Shown here in pieces: positions 7,073 through 16,763 of a DNA stretch of 64,000 nt. Each line of letters opens with the position of its first letter. The stretch's first letter is position 1. Source of the DNA: Acidobacteriota bacterium (GTDB taxonomy: Bacteria; Acidobacteriota; Terriglobia; Terriglobales; Acidobacteriaceae); contig JAFDVR010000017.1 in assembly GCA_018268855.1 (NCBI GenBank), forward strand, positions 726,715 through 790,714. Direction: 5' to 3'. The notes beneath the pieces are model-generated. The model was not told the DNA's origin. It made no database searches and saw only the letters and a list, made by a program, of their open reading frames with translations. A program made the position numbers and the translations under genes.

Positions 7073-9400
7073 TTATGCGGTCATCGACGGTGGTGCCAAT
7101 TCCGGGGCCGTTGCAAACTCCATGTTCGGCTGCGCTCCCAGTGTGAAGACGAGATGTCCGCCATTCGCGACTTCCGTATGCTTCACCCACAGACGATCGA
7201 GCGGCTTGCCATTGAGTGTTACAGATTGAATGTAGCTGTCCGAAGGTGATGTGCGCTTCGCATCGACGATCAGCTTTCGCCCGCCACCAACACGTACTTC
7301 CGCATGCGAGAAGCGAGGCGTGGTGAGCACGTAATTCGCGCTGATGGGATCGACAGCGTACAGACCCAGCGAGGACATGACATACCAAGCTGACATCTGG
7401 CCGCAGTCTTCATTACCCGCAAGACCGTCCTTGTCGTTGTGATAGAGCGTATCGAGCACTTCCTTCACGCGCATTTGCGTCTTCCACGGCTGCCCTGCGT
7501 AAGTGTAGAGATACAGGATGTGATGGCTTGGCTCATTGCCATGCACGTACTGGCCGATAAAGCCGCTCATATCCAGCACCTGCTCATTCGACACACCCGG
7601 CTCTGCGGTAAACAACGCATCCAGCTTCTTTGCAAACGCTTCACGTCCACCGAAGAGGTCCATGTAGCCCTTGTTGTCGTGCGCAATGCCAAAGGTGCTC
7701 TGCCATGCGTTCGACTCCGTGTAATCACGCCAGTGCTTCTTGTGGCCCGTTCCGCGCGGATCGAAGTTCGGAGCCCAGCTTCCGTCCGACATCTTGGCGC
7801 GGATGAACTGCGTCTTTGGATCGAAGATGTTGCGATAGTTCCGCGAACGCTCGCGCTGGATCTTCGCATCGTCCGCATGTCCCGTTGCATCGGCCACATG
7901 CGAGACGGCCCAATCGTTGTAGAGATACTCGATGAGTTTGGAGACTGACTCACGCTCCTTGTCCGCACGAATGTAGCCGAGCTTGCGATAGTCGCCCAAG
8001 CCCATGTAGTCGTCGTCCATGTTGCGCTTGCGCATCACGGCATAGGCGCGCTTCCAGTCGATGCCGGGGAACTTCTTCACGCACGCCTCGGCCATCACCG
8101 TAACGGAGTGATAGCCGGTCATGCAGAAGGTCTCCTGCCCTTGAATCGGCCAGATTGGCACGCCATCCGGGCTCTCTTCCGCCATGCGGATAAGCGCATT
8201 CACCAGATGCGGCACGCGCTCCTGCTGCCACAGTGTGTACGACGGATGCAGCGCGCGATACGTGTCCCATAGCGAAAACGTGGAGTAATTGTGCTCACCC
8301 GCGGCCAGCTTATGTACCTTCTGGTCCATGCCGCGATACTCGCCGTTCACGTCATCAGCCAGCGTCGGTGCGCACATCATGTGATACAGGCCCGTGTAGA
8401 AGACCTTCATATCGCGTTCATTGTCTGAATTCACAGCGATGCGGTTCAACTCGCGATTCCACGCGCGCTTGGCGCGGGTACGCGTTCCCTCAAAGTCCCA
8501 CGCCGGCTGTTCGCGCTTGAGGTTCTGCATGGCGTTCTCGGCGGACACCATGCTGATGCCGACCTTCACCAGAATCTTTTCGTCGGCGTGCGTATTGAAG
8601 TGCACTACCGCCTGCACATGGTCGGGCTTGCGCACATACTGCACGCTGCCTGCTTTGTTCTTACGGTCGTAGTAGAGATCAGCGCTCTCCCACGGCTTGG
8701 AGAACTGCATCGCAAAATAGATCTGGCGCGGCGTCTTGGCCCAGCAGACGACCTTGCGGCCACCCATGATCGTGTCCTTGCCGATGAGTTGAATGTCACC
8801 GTCCGTCACCTGCAGTTTGGGATCGAGATACGCGTGAATCAGATCGATGACAAAGTGTGATTGATCGCTCTTCGGGAAGGTGTAGCGATGGAAGCCCGTG
8901 CGCTCGGTCGCAGTCAGTTCGGCCTTGATGCCCGGCGTCTCCAGCATCACTGTGTAGTAGCCCGGTTCACCATGCTCAGTGTTATGCGAAAACTTCGAGC
9001 GATAGCCGCTCTCCGGCGCATCGTGCGTACCCGGATCGAGAACCACCTCACCTACGCGCGGCACCACCAGAACGTCCAGCAGATCGCCGCAGCCGGTTCC
9101 GCTGAGATGTGTGTGGCTGAAACCCATGATGGAGCTGTCCTGCGTGTGATATCCGCTGCACCAGTCCCAGTCCTTGTTGTAGGTGTCAGGGCTGAGCTGC
9201 ACCGCGCCAAACGGCACGGTCGCGCCCGGATACGTATGGCCGTGACCGCCGGTGCCAATGGTCACGTCGACCCACTTCGTCAGGTCCAGCGTTGCCGCCG
9301 CGCCGCTCTGGCGGACGGCCTTTTTCGCAGGAGTTTGGGCCACGGCGGCGCTGCCGGCGGCCAAGGAAAGCATTCCTAAAAAGTCACGACGATTGAACAC
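7073..9400 (-). CDS. GH92 alpha-mannosidase, Tat-exported
   Basis: A 775-residue glycoside hydrolase family 92 enzyme; the family consists of calcium-dependent exo-alpha-mannosidases acting on N-glycans and related mannans. Starting at the GTG at 9400 gives MFNRRDFLGMLSLAAGSAAVAQ, a twin-arginine signal, with GGAG seven bases upstream; the longer frame to a TTG at 9427 only adds residues before the Tat motif. Family signatures include VDVTIGTGGHGHTYPGA, the SHTHLSGTG loop, WPIQGQETFCMTGYHS and NEDCGQMSAWYVMSSLG, with Glu664 in the last motif in the catalytic region. It is the last gene of a kinase-GH2-GH92 set, 92 bases after the GH2 gene, with an inverted repeat in that gap. Confidence 0.93.
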   Translation of the reverse strand: MFNRRDFLGMLSLAAGSAAVAQTPAKKAVRQSGAAATLDLTKWVDVTIGTGGHGHTYPGATVPFGAVQLSPDTYNKDWDWCSGYHTQDSSIMGFSHTHLSGTGCGDLLDVLVVPRVGEVVLDPGTHDAPESGYRSKFSHNTEHGEPGYYTVMLETPGIKAELTATERTGFHRYTFPKSDQSHFVIDLIHAYLDPKLQVTDGDIQLIGKDTIMGGRKVVCWAKTPRQIYFAMQFSKPWESADLYYDRKNKAGSVQYVRKPDHVQAVVHFNTHADEKILVKVGISMVSAENAMQNLKREQPAWDFEGTRTRAKRAWNRELNRIAVNSDNERDMKVFYTGLYHMMCAPTLADDVNGEYRGMDQKVHKLAAGEHNYSTFSLWDTYRALHPSYTLWQQERVPHLVNALIRMAEESPDGVPIWPIQGQETFCMTGYHSVTVMAEACVKKFPGIDWKRAYAVMRKRNMDDDYMGLGDYRKLGYIRADKERESVSKLIEYLYNDWAVSHVADATGHADDAKIQRERSRNYRNIFDPKTQFIRAKMSDGSWAPNFDPRGTGHKKHWRDYTESNAWQSTFGIAHDNKGYMDLFGGREAFAKKLDALFTAEPGVSNEQVLDMSGFIGQYVHGNEPSHHILYLYTYAGQPWKTQMRVKEVLDTLYHNDKDGLAGNEDCGQMSAWYVMSSLGLYAVDPISANYVLTTPRFSHAEVRVGGGRKLIVDAKRTSPSDSYIQSVTLNGKPLDRLWVKHTEVANGGHLVFTLGAQPNMEFATAPELAPPSMTA

Positions 9401-9453
9401 GCTTCTGCTCCAAGGGTTGGGGCGCAAGATCGGGGGAACTGCGCTGAGTTATC

Positions 9454-9473
9454 GGTAACGTGGACACGTTACC
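9454..9473. promoter_or_regulatory. 20-bp inverted repeat upstream of GH92, candidate operator
   Basis: The arms GGTAACGTG and CACGTTACC are perfect complements separated by two bases. The site is 54 bases upstream of the GH92 start codon and lies between the GH2 stop and GH92. There is no T-run on the minus strand, so a terminator for GH2 is unlikely. Length and symmetry fit a dimeric repressor operator of LacI or GntR type, which would allow separate control of the last gene. Confidence 0.5.
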
Positions 9474-9492
9474 ACATCGGAGATACGCTTCT

Positions 9493-12084
9493 CTACTCCC
9501 GCGCATCCGCCATGGAGAGCAGGTGCAAAGAACGCTGTAACTGCTCCAGAGTGGCAGCGGAACGGACGGTAATCTCTACCGTTTGACCGGGGGCAATATC
9601 GAAGAAATTGTCGGAAATTCGTGCTGGAACTTCGCCAAAATCCAGCGAAACATCCCGCATATAAGTCGATGCACTCAGCCGAATGCGATATACACCCGCA
9701 CCAACCCGCTGCATGTCCTTCTTAATTTCCGCCGTCCTCAGCGCCATGTCTTTCGGTTTGACGAAGAAGAACGCATTTTGTGCGATTGGCTTCCCTGCTT
9801 CGCGCAACGTGAGCAAAAGCACCGTCCGCGCAGGATCGTAGCCGGCCACTGCCGCAGCATCCATCGTGCCCGCATCGGTGCTGGTGTTCTTCTCAACGTG
9901 CACCGGCTTACGTTCGTCGGCGAGCACCTTGCCATCCAGATCGATCAGCTTGCGCTCAATCTCCGCCTCAAATGCCTCATCGCGATCGCTGACGATGTGC
10001 GTGCGCACAATCGAGCCATCCATCTCAGACGCAACCAGCACCGGAGCGTTGAATCGACGCGCGTAGTACATCACGGCCTTTGGTTGGCCGCTGTAATCGA
10101 TCATGGCCCACGATGCGACGGGCCAGCAGTCATTCAACTGCCAGATGAGCGAGCCCATGGTACGCGGCATGTCGAACCGGTGGTGCTCAGTTCCAAGCTT
10201 CATCGCTTCGGCTTGCATGACCTGGCTCAGGTAGACACGCGAAATGAAATCTTTAGGCTTGCCCTGGTACTGGTCGAGATACTCCGACATGCGCTGCAGG
10301 CCGTTGTGAAACTTCTCATGCTCCTTCGCCGCATCGGAGTTCATGTCCTCCGTACCAACAGCTTTGAGCCACAATTGCGCGGAGGGTAGCGATTGAAAAC
10401 CGAACTCCGACATGAAGCGCGGATGTTCCGTGAGATAACGCTCAATCGGAACACCGCCGCTCCAAACCTTCCATGAATGTTTATCGCCACCTGTATCGCC
10501 ACTCGACTCACTCCAGAACTCGGCCGTAGGCGAACTGGAACTATACGGCACACCATTGCCGTACTCCGCAACGACGCTCTTCAGCAGGTCGCGATATTGC
10601 AGCAGATAGTTTTGCCACACTTGCTCGCGCTGCTCAGGCGTAAGGCTGTTTTTAAAGTCGATCCACTTTTTCCAGTGGTTCCAGCCAGTCTCCACTTCAT
10701 TATTGCCACTCCACAACGCCATCGAGGGATGATCGCTGAGCCGCTCTACCTGTTGCGTGGCTTCAATGCGCAGGTTCTGCTGAAACTCCTCGTCTCCCGG
10801 CGAGAGTCCGCCACCGAACATAAAGTCATGAAAGACCATGATGCCCAGTTCATCGCAGTCGTCGTAAAAACTATCGGGCATGTAGTAGCCGCCGCCCCAC
10901 ACGCGCACCATGTTCATGTTGGCGTCGTGCGCCTGCTGCAATAGATTGCGCTCTTTCTCTTTTGTAACGCGTGCCGGAAAGCTGTCCAGCGGAATCACGT
11001 TTGCTCCACGCGCGAAAACAGGAGTGCCATTCACCACAAAGGTGAAGCTATGTCCGATGGCATCTTTTTCCCGGAGGAGTTCAATAGAGCGCAGGCCCGT
11101 CTTCTTACTTGCATGAAGTTTCAGGCCATGAGCGTCCTGTAGGTTGACGTCTAGTTCATATAAGTTCTGCGCGCCATAGCCGTTAGGCCACCACAGCTTT
11201 GGATGTTCAATGCGCATATCGAACTGCAACTCGCCGCTACCTGCATCGATTCTCCAGTCCGGTTCGTTTGTGTATGTAGATTGACGAAGCTCTGTATTGG
11301 AAAGCGAGACACGGCCGCTAAAATCTCCCGAGCGGTCGGCCAGCACCTTGACGGTCACTGTCACCAGCGCACGGTTGGCATTTACGCTGCGCTGTTGCAG
11401 ATGAACGGACTCAATCCGCGCGCCGCTCCACGCCTCCAGACGCGCACTCTTCCAAATGCCCATCGTGACCAGCTTCGGCCCCCAGTCCCAGCCAAAGCCA
11501 TAGCCCGCTTTGCGCAGATACGGCGTAATGGGATACAGCCCCTTCTCGCGGTCCAGCGGCTCGTATCCGCTGCCGGGCAGAACGTACGGCAGCTTGGCAA
11601 TCATGGGAGTAAGCGTCTTCGCAGGCGAATGGAAGTTCACCTCAATATGGTTTGTGCCGGAGTGCAACAGCTTCTTCACGTCCACGCGCCAAGTGCGGAA
11701 CATGTTGTCTGCCTTCAGCACTGCCGTGCCATTCACAGTTACATCGGCCAGCGTATCCAAGCCGTTGAAGACCAACTCCACATGTGTGTTGCGCAAGACA
11801 TCCGCCGTCACATTGAAGTCGCGCGCATATCTCCAGTCGGTATCACCTACCCACTGCGCTTTACTTTCGTTTGTATCGGTAAACGGATCGGCAAGCAGAC
11901 TATTCGCCATCAGATCTGTCTGTACAGCACCGGGCACATTCGCTTTGTGCCATTGCTCCGCAGACGCATGTTCCGGCGCAGCTATCGCGCGGAACTGCCA
12001 TGTTCCATCAAGCGAGATGTTTGTCTGCGCGTGTGCGGCTGCACACAGAAAAGAGACGAGGAACAACAGGCGGACCAGACGCAT
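9493..12084 (-). CDS. GH2 beta-mannosidase, secreted
   Basis: An 863-residue family 2 glycosidase of the beta-mannosidase branch, removing the terminal beta-linked mannose left after alpha-mannosidase trimming of N-glycans or beta-mannans. Signal peptide MRLVRLLFLVSFLCAAAHAQ, then a jelly-roll sugar-binding domain (SLDGTWQF, WRYARDF, LDTLADVTVNG), an immunoglobulin-like domain, and the TIM barrel. The acid/base is Glu463 in WSGNNEVETGW; the nucleophile is Glu560 in FMSEFGFQS. Both are intact. A GTG four codons upstream is possible, but the ATG at 12084 gives the normal signal and still has GAGG upstream. It is 63 bases after the kinase gene and is probably cotranscribed with it. Confidence 0.9.
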   Translation of the reverse strand: MRLVRLLFLVSFLCAAAHAQTNISLDGTWQFRAIAAPEHASAEQWHKANVPGAVQTDLMANSLLADPFTDTNESKAQWVGDTDWRYARDFNVTADVLRNTHVELVFNGLDTLADVTVNGTAVLKADNMFRTWRVDVKKLLHSGTNHIEVNFHSPAKTLTPMIAKLPYVLPGSGYEPLDREKGLYPITPYLRKAGYGFGWDWGPKLVTMGIWKSARLEAWSGARIESVHLQQRSVNANRALVTVTVKVLADRSGDFSGRVSLSNTELRQSTYTNEPDWRIDAGSGELQFDMRIEHPKLWWPNGYGAQNLYELDVNLQDAHGLKLHASKKTGLRSIELLREKDAIGHSFTFVVNGTPVFARGANVIPLDSFPARVTKEKERNLLQQAHDANMNMVRVWGGGYYMPDSFYDDCDELGIMVFHDFMFGGGLSPGDEEFQQNLRIEATQQVERLSDHPSMALWSGNNEVETGWNHWKKWIDFKNSLTPEQREQVWQNYLLQYRDLLKSVVAEYGNGVPYSSSSPTAEFWSESSGDTGGDKHSWKVWSGGVPIERYLTEHPRFMSEFGFQSLPSAQLWLKAVGTEDMNSDAAKEHEKFHNGLQRMSEYLDQYQGKPKDFISRVYLSQVMQAEAMKLGTEHHRFDMPRTMGSLIWQLNDCWPVASWAMIDYSGQPKAVMYYARRFNAPVLVASEMDGSIVRTHIVSDRDEAFEAEIERKLIDLDGKVLADERKPVHVEKNTSTDAGTMDAAAVAGYDPARTVLLLTLREAGKPIAQNAFFFVKPKDMALRTAEIKKDMQRVGAGVYRIRLSASTYMRDVSLDFGEVPARISDNFFDIAPGQTVEITVRSAATLEQLQRSLHLLSMADARE

Positions 12085-12147
12085 GGCGGTGAGCACCTCG
12101 TATCCGGTGTAGAGCTTTATGGGAAAGGTGTCAACGCAAGAAGTCTA

Positions 12148-13083
12148 TTAAGAGCGGCCTATCTGCCTTGCACGCCATAATGCCCCCTGCACCGGGTCTA
12201 CAGCCTGTTCACAAACCTGAATGTCGGCATCGAATTGCTTTAGCGCGGCAGCCATGGCTTCTCGCACAGGCACAACGTGTTGCAGGATCGATCCTGCAAC
12301 AGCCACACCAAGTGCTCCGGAGACGCAGGTGTTCTCTTCCTCTTCGATCCGTGCGATCTTCTGCATCACGATGACAGCAAGCGCGGCAAGGTCTTCCCCT
12401 GCCTGGCGCAAAACGCTCTGCGCCACGCGGTCGCCCACTTCCGCACATGCGGTCACAATGCGAGAAAGCCGCGAAAGATCCGGCGGGGGCACCGTATGCG
12501 CCTGCGCCACAATTTCTTCCGGAGTATTTACCTGCCACGCAGCAGCGATAGCCGGCATCAGCATCGTCTCTTCGTCGCGGTCCTTGGCCAGAAATGCCGC
12601 TCGCAATCCCTCACGGCCAATCCAATAGCCCGATCCCTGATCGGCAATCGCTGGGCCGTGGCCACCTGCACGCACCATGCGTCCTGATGAACTGCGCCCG
12701 CATACGTTCGATCCAGTCCCGGCCAGCACCAGCACTCCTCGACTGCCGGGGAAAGCCGCGTCCAGCGCAATCTCCACGTCCCCCAGAATCAGCAGCTTCG
12801 CATCCGGAATCGCCTGCGCAATCTCTGACCGTATCCACTCCACCACAAGCGGAACCGTCTCACCCGCTGTTCCAATACAAACTGCGTCCACCTGTCGAAG
12901 AGGCACTCCAGCAGCCAGTTCCATCTCTGCAAAGGCATCCCGCAGGTTCTTACTGGCGTCTTCGGCAGAGACGCGCATCCGCTTGATCGATCCAGTCTGA
13001 GTACGTGCCAGTTCCGTGCGATCATCGGCCAGCAGACAGGTCGTGTTCGTGCCACCTGCATCGATGGCCAGGTAAAGGGACAT
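12148..13083 (-). CDS. BadF/BadG-type ATPase, N-acetylglucosamine kinase-like
   Basis: A 311-residue sugar kinase of the ASKHA fold. The phosphate 1 motif is LAIDAGGTNTTCLL, a second phosphate loop is VLAGTGSNV, and ADQGSGYWIGREGL is the sugar and domain-hinge segment typical of N-acetylglucosamine or glucosamine kinases in the BadF/BadG/BcrA/BcrD family. No iron-sulfur cysteines of benzoyl-CoA reductase activators are seen, so the sugar-kinase reading is favoured. It heads a run kinase, GH2, GH92 and would phosphorylate GlcNAc freed from the N-glycan core. The start ATG at 13083 is followed directly by the ATP motif. A short palindrome lies 37 bases upstream. Confidence 0.78.
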   Translation of the reverse strand: MSLYLAIDAGGTNTTCLLADDRTELARTQTGSIKRMRVSAEDASKNLRDAFAEMELAAGVPLRQVDAVCIGTAGETVPLVVEWIRSEIAQAIPDAKLLILGDVEIALDAAFPGSRGVLVLAGTGSNVCGRSSSGRMVRAGGHGPAIADQGSGYWIGREGLRAAFLAKDRDEETMLMPAIAAAWQVNTPEEIVAQAHTVPPPDLSRLSRIVTACAEVGDRVAQSVLRQAGEDLAALAVIVMQKIARIEEEENTCVSGALGVAVAGSILQHVVPVREAMAAALKQFDADIQVCEQAVDPVQGALWRARQIGRS

Positions 13084-13119
13084 ACGTTTCCTTCAGCGCA
13101 ACGCAGTTTACCCGCATCG

Positions 13120-13129
13120 CAATCGATTG
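13120..13129. promoter_or_regulatory. short palindrome with AATCGATT core upstream of the kinase gene
   Basis: CAATCGATTG is a perfect 10-bp palindrome 37 bases upstream of the kinase ATG. Its eight central bases equal the centre of the much longer palindrome in front of the GH38 gene (25289-25310). The flanks are only partly symmetrical, so it could be a weaker site for the same repressor or a coincidence. Confidence 0.3.
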
Positions 13130-13141
13130 TTGAAACATCTA

Positions 13142-13390
13142 CTACAGGTGAATCGTCCAACCTAACTCAGCCAGTTTTTCTTCAATCTCCAGCAGCGCGG
13201 CTTCCAGGGCACTGCGGCGATGAGGACTGGCGGTCCGTTCGGAAAGGATGCGTTCCCGTTGAAGGGACAACTCCTGAATGCGCCGCTTTTTATGGGCATC
13301 GGCGGACATCTGCGATTTTTTGTCACCTGCGGTACGAGCAGCTTCGCTTTGCTGTTCTTCCACGTTTTTACTCTCGAATCCTCGGGCCAT
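13142..13390 (-). CDS. small charged coiled-coil protein, unknown function
   Basis: An 82-residue protein, MARGFESKNVEEQQSEAART at the N-terminus, rich in Glu, Lys and Arg. The C-terminal half is predicted coiled-coil by eye (IQELSLQRERILSER, then RRSALEAALLEIEEKLAEL) and ends in a hydrophobic WTIHL. No signal, membrane segment or cysteine is present. It lies 58 bases upstream of the kinase gene on the same strand and diverges from the RND gene. I do not recognise the family; it looks like a lineage-specific small protein. Confidence 0.55.
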   Translation of the reverse strand: MARGFESKNVEEQQSEAARTAGDKKSQMSADAHKKRRIQELSLQRERILSERTASPHRRSALEAALLEIEEKLAELGWTIHL

Positions 13391-13469
13391 ACTTCCATTT
13401 TACGCATGGGCCCTAATGAGACTATAGAAATGCTGCCCCGCTGCGGCCCCAACCCGGAGAGATGAACCT

Positions 13470-16400
13470 GTGTGGATTGTTCGCCTTGCGCTAAGAAGAC
13501 CGTACACCTTCGTCGTTATGGCGGTCCTGATTTTTGTGCTTGGCGTGGTCTCTGTGCTCACCATGAGCACAGACATTTTCCCTAACATCGACATTCCCGT
13601 TGTCACCGTTATCTGGAGCTACAGTGGCACCAGTCCCGATGAGATGGAGAAGCGCTTCACCACCGTTTCCGAGCGCGCCATTACCACCACGGTCAACAAC
13701 GTAGAACATATCGAGTCGCAATCGGTCGCCGGCATCTCCGTCATCAAGGTCTTCTTCCAGCCGGAAGTAGATGTCGCCTCCGCCGTCGCACAGGTCTCCT
13801 CCGTCAGCCAGACCATCCTCAAGATTTTTCCGCCCGGCACCACGTCGCCCTTCATCCTGCAGTTCTCGGCGTCCAACGTTCCCATTCTGCAGGTGGCGCT
13901 CTCCAGCGACAAGCTCTCGGAAACGCAGCTTTACGACGGCGCCATGAACTTCGTCCGCACACAGCTTGCCACCATTCAGGGAGCGCAGATTCCTTCGCCC
14001 TACGGCGGCAGCCCGCGTCAGATTCAGGTCGATCTCGACACGCAGGCGATGTACGCCAAGGGCATCTCCGCTACCGATGTGGTCAACGCTCTGAGCGCTC
14101 AGAACCTCATCCTTCCCGCTGGCAATGCGAAGATCGGCAATCGAGACTACGTAGTACGCACCAATGCCAGCCCCGATGCTGTCTCCGCGCTCAATAACAT
14201 CCCCATCCGCTCCACGAACGGCGCCACCGTTTTTATGCGGGACGTCGCGTACGTCCACTCCGGTGCGGCGATTCAACGCAACATCGTCCGCGTCAACGGA
14301 CGCCGCGCCATCCTGCTCACTATTCTGAAGGCAGGCAGCGCGTCCACGCTTGATATTGTCAGCCGCGTGAAGAAATTGCTTCCACACGCGATCGAGAATC
14401 TGCCACCGCCACTTCCGGAAACACGCCTGCTCTTCGATCAATCGCTCTTTGTGCGCGCCGCCTTGCAGGGTGTGGTGAAAGAAGCAGCCATCGCCGCCGG
14501 GCTTACCGCGGTGATGATCCTCCTCTTCCTCGGCTCCTGGCGATCGACGGTCATCATCGCCATCTCCATTCCGCTGTCCATCCTGGTTTCGCTCATCATT
14601 CTCAAGCTGTTCGGCGAGACGCTCAATACCATGACGCTTGGCGGTCTCGGACTCGCCGTCGGTATCCTGGTGGACGACGCCACTGTAGAAATAGAAAACA
14701 TCCATCGCAATCTCGGCATGGGTAAAGAGATCGAACCGGCGATTCTGGACGGTGCCGCGCAGATTGCCGTTCCGGCATTCGTCTCCACGCTTTCTATCTG
14801 CATCGTCTTTGTGCCGGTCGTCTTCCTTTCCGGCGCGGCCAAGAGCCTGTTCACGCCGCTCGGTATGGCCGTGGTCTTCGCCATGATGGCCAGCTACTTC
14901 CTCTCGCGCACGCTCGTGCCCACCATGGTCAAGTTTCTCCTCGCCAACGAGGTGGAGATGTACGCCGCGATGGAAGACGAAGCACATGAAGCTCCCGCAA
15001 ACGCAGGCATCATCTGGCGCACGCACTTTGCCTTCAATCGTTACTTTGAAAAGTTTCGTAACAAATACCACGCCCTGCTGAACTGGACGCTCGCGCACAC
15101 ACGCTTCACGCTTACGTGCTTTGCGGGATTCGTTCTTCTCTCCGTCTGCCTGCTGCCCTTCATCGGCCGCGACTTTTTCCCCAATGTGGATGCCGGCAAC
15201 TTCCGTCTGCACGTCCGCGTTCCACCCGGCACACGCCTCGAACAAACTGAAGTCACCTTTGCCCAGGTCGAAGCAGCTATCCGCAACGTCATTCCGAAAC
15301 GCGATCTCAACAGCATGATCGATGACATTGGCGTTCCCAACGGCTCTTACAATCTCGCCTTCGGTGACGGTTCGCTTACAGACGAGCAGGACGGCGAAAT
15401 CCTCGTTTCACTCAACGAAGGCCATCGTCCAACAGCCGAGTATCGCGAAGAGTTGCGCAAAGTTCTGCGCAAACAGTTCCCTGACGTCGTCTTCTACTTC
15501 CAAGCATCGGATATTGTGAATCAGATCCTCAACTTCGGTCTGCCCGCACCGATCGATATCCAGATCAGCGGACGGCAGGCGAAGACCAACTATGCGCTCG
15601 CGCAGAAGATTCGCGACATAGTGGCCAAGGTACCCGGTGCTGCAGATGTGCATGTGCATCAGGTCATGTATTCGCCAGAGCTGCGCGTGAACGTAGACCG
15701 TACGCGTGCGCAGGAAGTTGGCATGACGGAGAACAGCGTTGCCAACAGTATGTTGTACGCACTCGCGGGCAGTGGCACGGCCACACCAAACTACTGGCTC
15801 GATCCGCAGAACGGCGTCAATTACAACGTAGTGGTGCAGGTGCCGCAGCGCGATATCAACTCCGTCGCCGCTCTGCAAAGTCTGCCGATTACGAACTCTA
15901 AATCGGCGCAGTCCCCTTCAGGCATGCCCGTCGGCAGCTCCGGCACTCCTGCGTCACCAGACACGCAGATGCTTGCAAATCTTGCCGAAGTGCAGCACTC
16001 CTCCACCGCAGCCGTTACCAACCACTACAACGTGCAGCCCGTCTACGATGTCTTCGTTAACGTGCAGGGCCGCGATCTTGGCGCCGTGGCAGCCGACATT
16101 AATAAGAAGCTACAACCAATTCGGGACGATTTGCCAAAGCTCTCCAAGGGAGCAACGCTCACTGTGCGCGGACAGGTTAAGAGCATGAACGACTCTTTCA
16201 CCGGACTCGGACTTGGAATGATCTTCGCCGTCCTGCTCGTCTATCTGCTCATGGTGATCAACTTCCAGAGCTGGCTCGATCCGTTCATCATCCTGATGGC
16301 GCTGCCCGGCGCTGCCTGCGGAATCTTGTGGATACTCTTCCTTACAGGGACTACGTTCTCCGTGCCATCGCTCATGGGCGCCATCATGACGGTCGGTGTT

Positions 16401-16754
16401 GCCACAGCCAATTCCATCCTGATGGTGACGTTCGCTAACGATCAGCGCGTGCTCGGCATGGATTCCGTTGCAGCCGCGTCCGCCGCGGGCTTTACGCGAC
16501 TACGCCCTGTGCTGATGACCGCGCTCGCCATGATTCTCGGCATGCTGCCCATGTCGCTTGGCATGGGCGAAGGCGGCGAACAGAACGCGCCGCTCGGCCG
16601 CGCCGTAATCGGTGGCCTGCTCATCGCCACCGTGACCACGCTCTTTATCGTGCCCATTTTCTACAGCCTGCTCCGCAAAAAGATGCCCATCGACGCGATG
16701 GAAAGCCCAGTCAACACCGATGAACTGCTGGCCCGCACCGAAGCAGGCGCATAG
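13470..16754 (+). CDS. RND efflux permease, HAE1/AcrB type with altered proton relay
   Basis: A 1094-residue inner-membrane pump with the standard RND duplication: TM1 at about residues 11-31, a large periplasmic loop, TM2-6, a second loop, TM8-12. The paired Asp of TM4 is present (GILVDDATVEIEN, Asp402-Asp403, equal to AcrB 407/408). In TM10 the AcrB motif SAKNAIL is replaced by ATANSIL, so the lysine equal to AcrB Lys940 is alanine (about residue 980). A GTG start with GGAGA nine bases upstream is used; an ATG at 13462 is out of frame. The gene is followed at 9 bases by its membrane-fusion protein and then ABC genes. The substrate is unknown. Confidence 0.9.
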   Translation: MWIVRLALRRPYTFVVMAVLIFVLGVVSVLTMSTDIFPNIDIPVVTVIWSYSGTSPDEMEKRFTTVSERAITTTVNNVEHIESQSVAGISVIKVFFQPEVDVASAVAQVSSVSQTILKIFPPGTTSPFILQFSASNVPILQVALSSDKLSETQLYDGAMNFVRTQLATIQGAQIPSPYGGSPRQIQVDLDTQAMYAKGISATDVVNALSAQNLILPAGNAKIGNRDYVVRTNASPDAVSALNNIPIRSTNGATVFMRDVAYVHSGAAIQRNIVRVNGRRAILLTILKAGSASTLDIVSRVKKLLPHAIENLPPPLPETRLLFDQSLFVRAALQGVVKEAAIAAGLTAVMILLFLGSWRSTVIIAISIPLSILVSLIILKLFGETLNTMTLGGLGLAVGILVDDATVEIENIHRNLGMGKEIEPAILDGAAQIAVPAFVSTLSICIVFVPVVFLSGAAKSLFTPLGMAVVFAMMASYFLSRTLVPTMVKFLLANEVEMYAAMEDEAHEAPANAGIIWRTHFAFNRYFEKFRNKYHALLNWTLAHTRFTLTCFAGFVLLSVCLLPFIGRDFFPNVDAGNFRLHVRVPPGTRLEQTEVTFAQVEAAIRNVIPKRDLNSMIDDIGVPNGSYNLAFGDGSLTDEQDGEILVSLNEGHRPTAEYREELRKVLRKQFPDVVFYFQASDIVNQILNFGLPAPIDIQISGRQAKTNYALAQKIRDIVAKVPGAADVHVHQVMYSPELRVNVDRTRAQEVGMTENSVANSMLYALAGSGTATPNYWLDPQNGVNYNVVVQVPQRDINSVAALQSLPITNSKSAQSPSGMPVGSSGTPASPDTQMLANLAEVQHSSTAAVTNHYNVQPVYDVFVNVQGRDLGAVAADINKKLQPIRDDLPKLSKGATLTVRGQVKSMNDSFTGLGLGMIFAVLLVYLLMVINFQSWLDPFIILMALPGAACGILWILFLTGTTFSVPSLMGAIMTVGVATANSILMVTFANDQRVLGMDSVAAASAAGFTRLRPVLMTALAMILGMLPMSLGMGEGGEQNAPLGRAVIGGLLIATVTTLFIVPIFYSLLRKKMPIDAMESPVNTDELLARTEAGA

Positions 16755-16763
16755 GAGAGATCG

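Noticed and set aside
12148..13083. benzoyl-CoA reductase activator reading of the BadF-type ATPase
   Set aside because: The iron-sulfur cysteines of those activators are absent and the neighbours are glycan enzymes.
13491..15245. 584-codon open frame on the minus strand within the RND pump gene
   Set aside because: It is a mirror of a highly biased coding gene; its product is full of Asp, Gly and His without any domain pattern, while the plus-strand frame is a clear RND protein.
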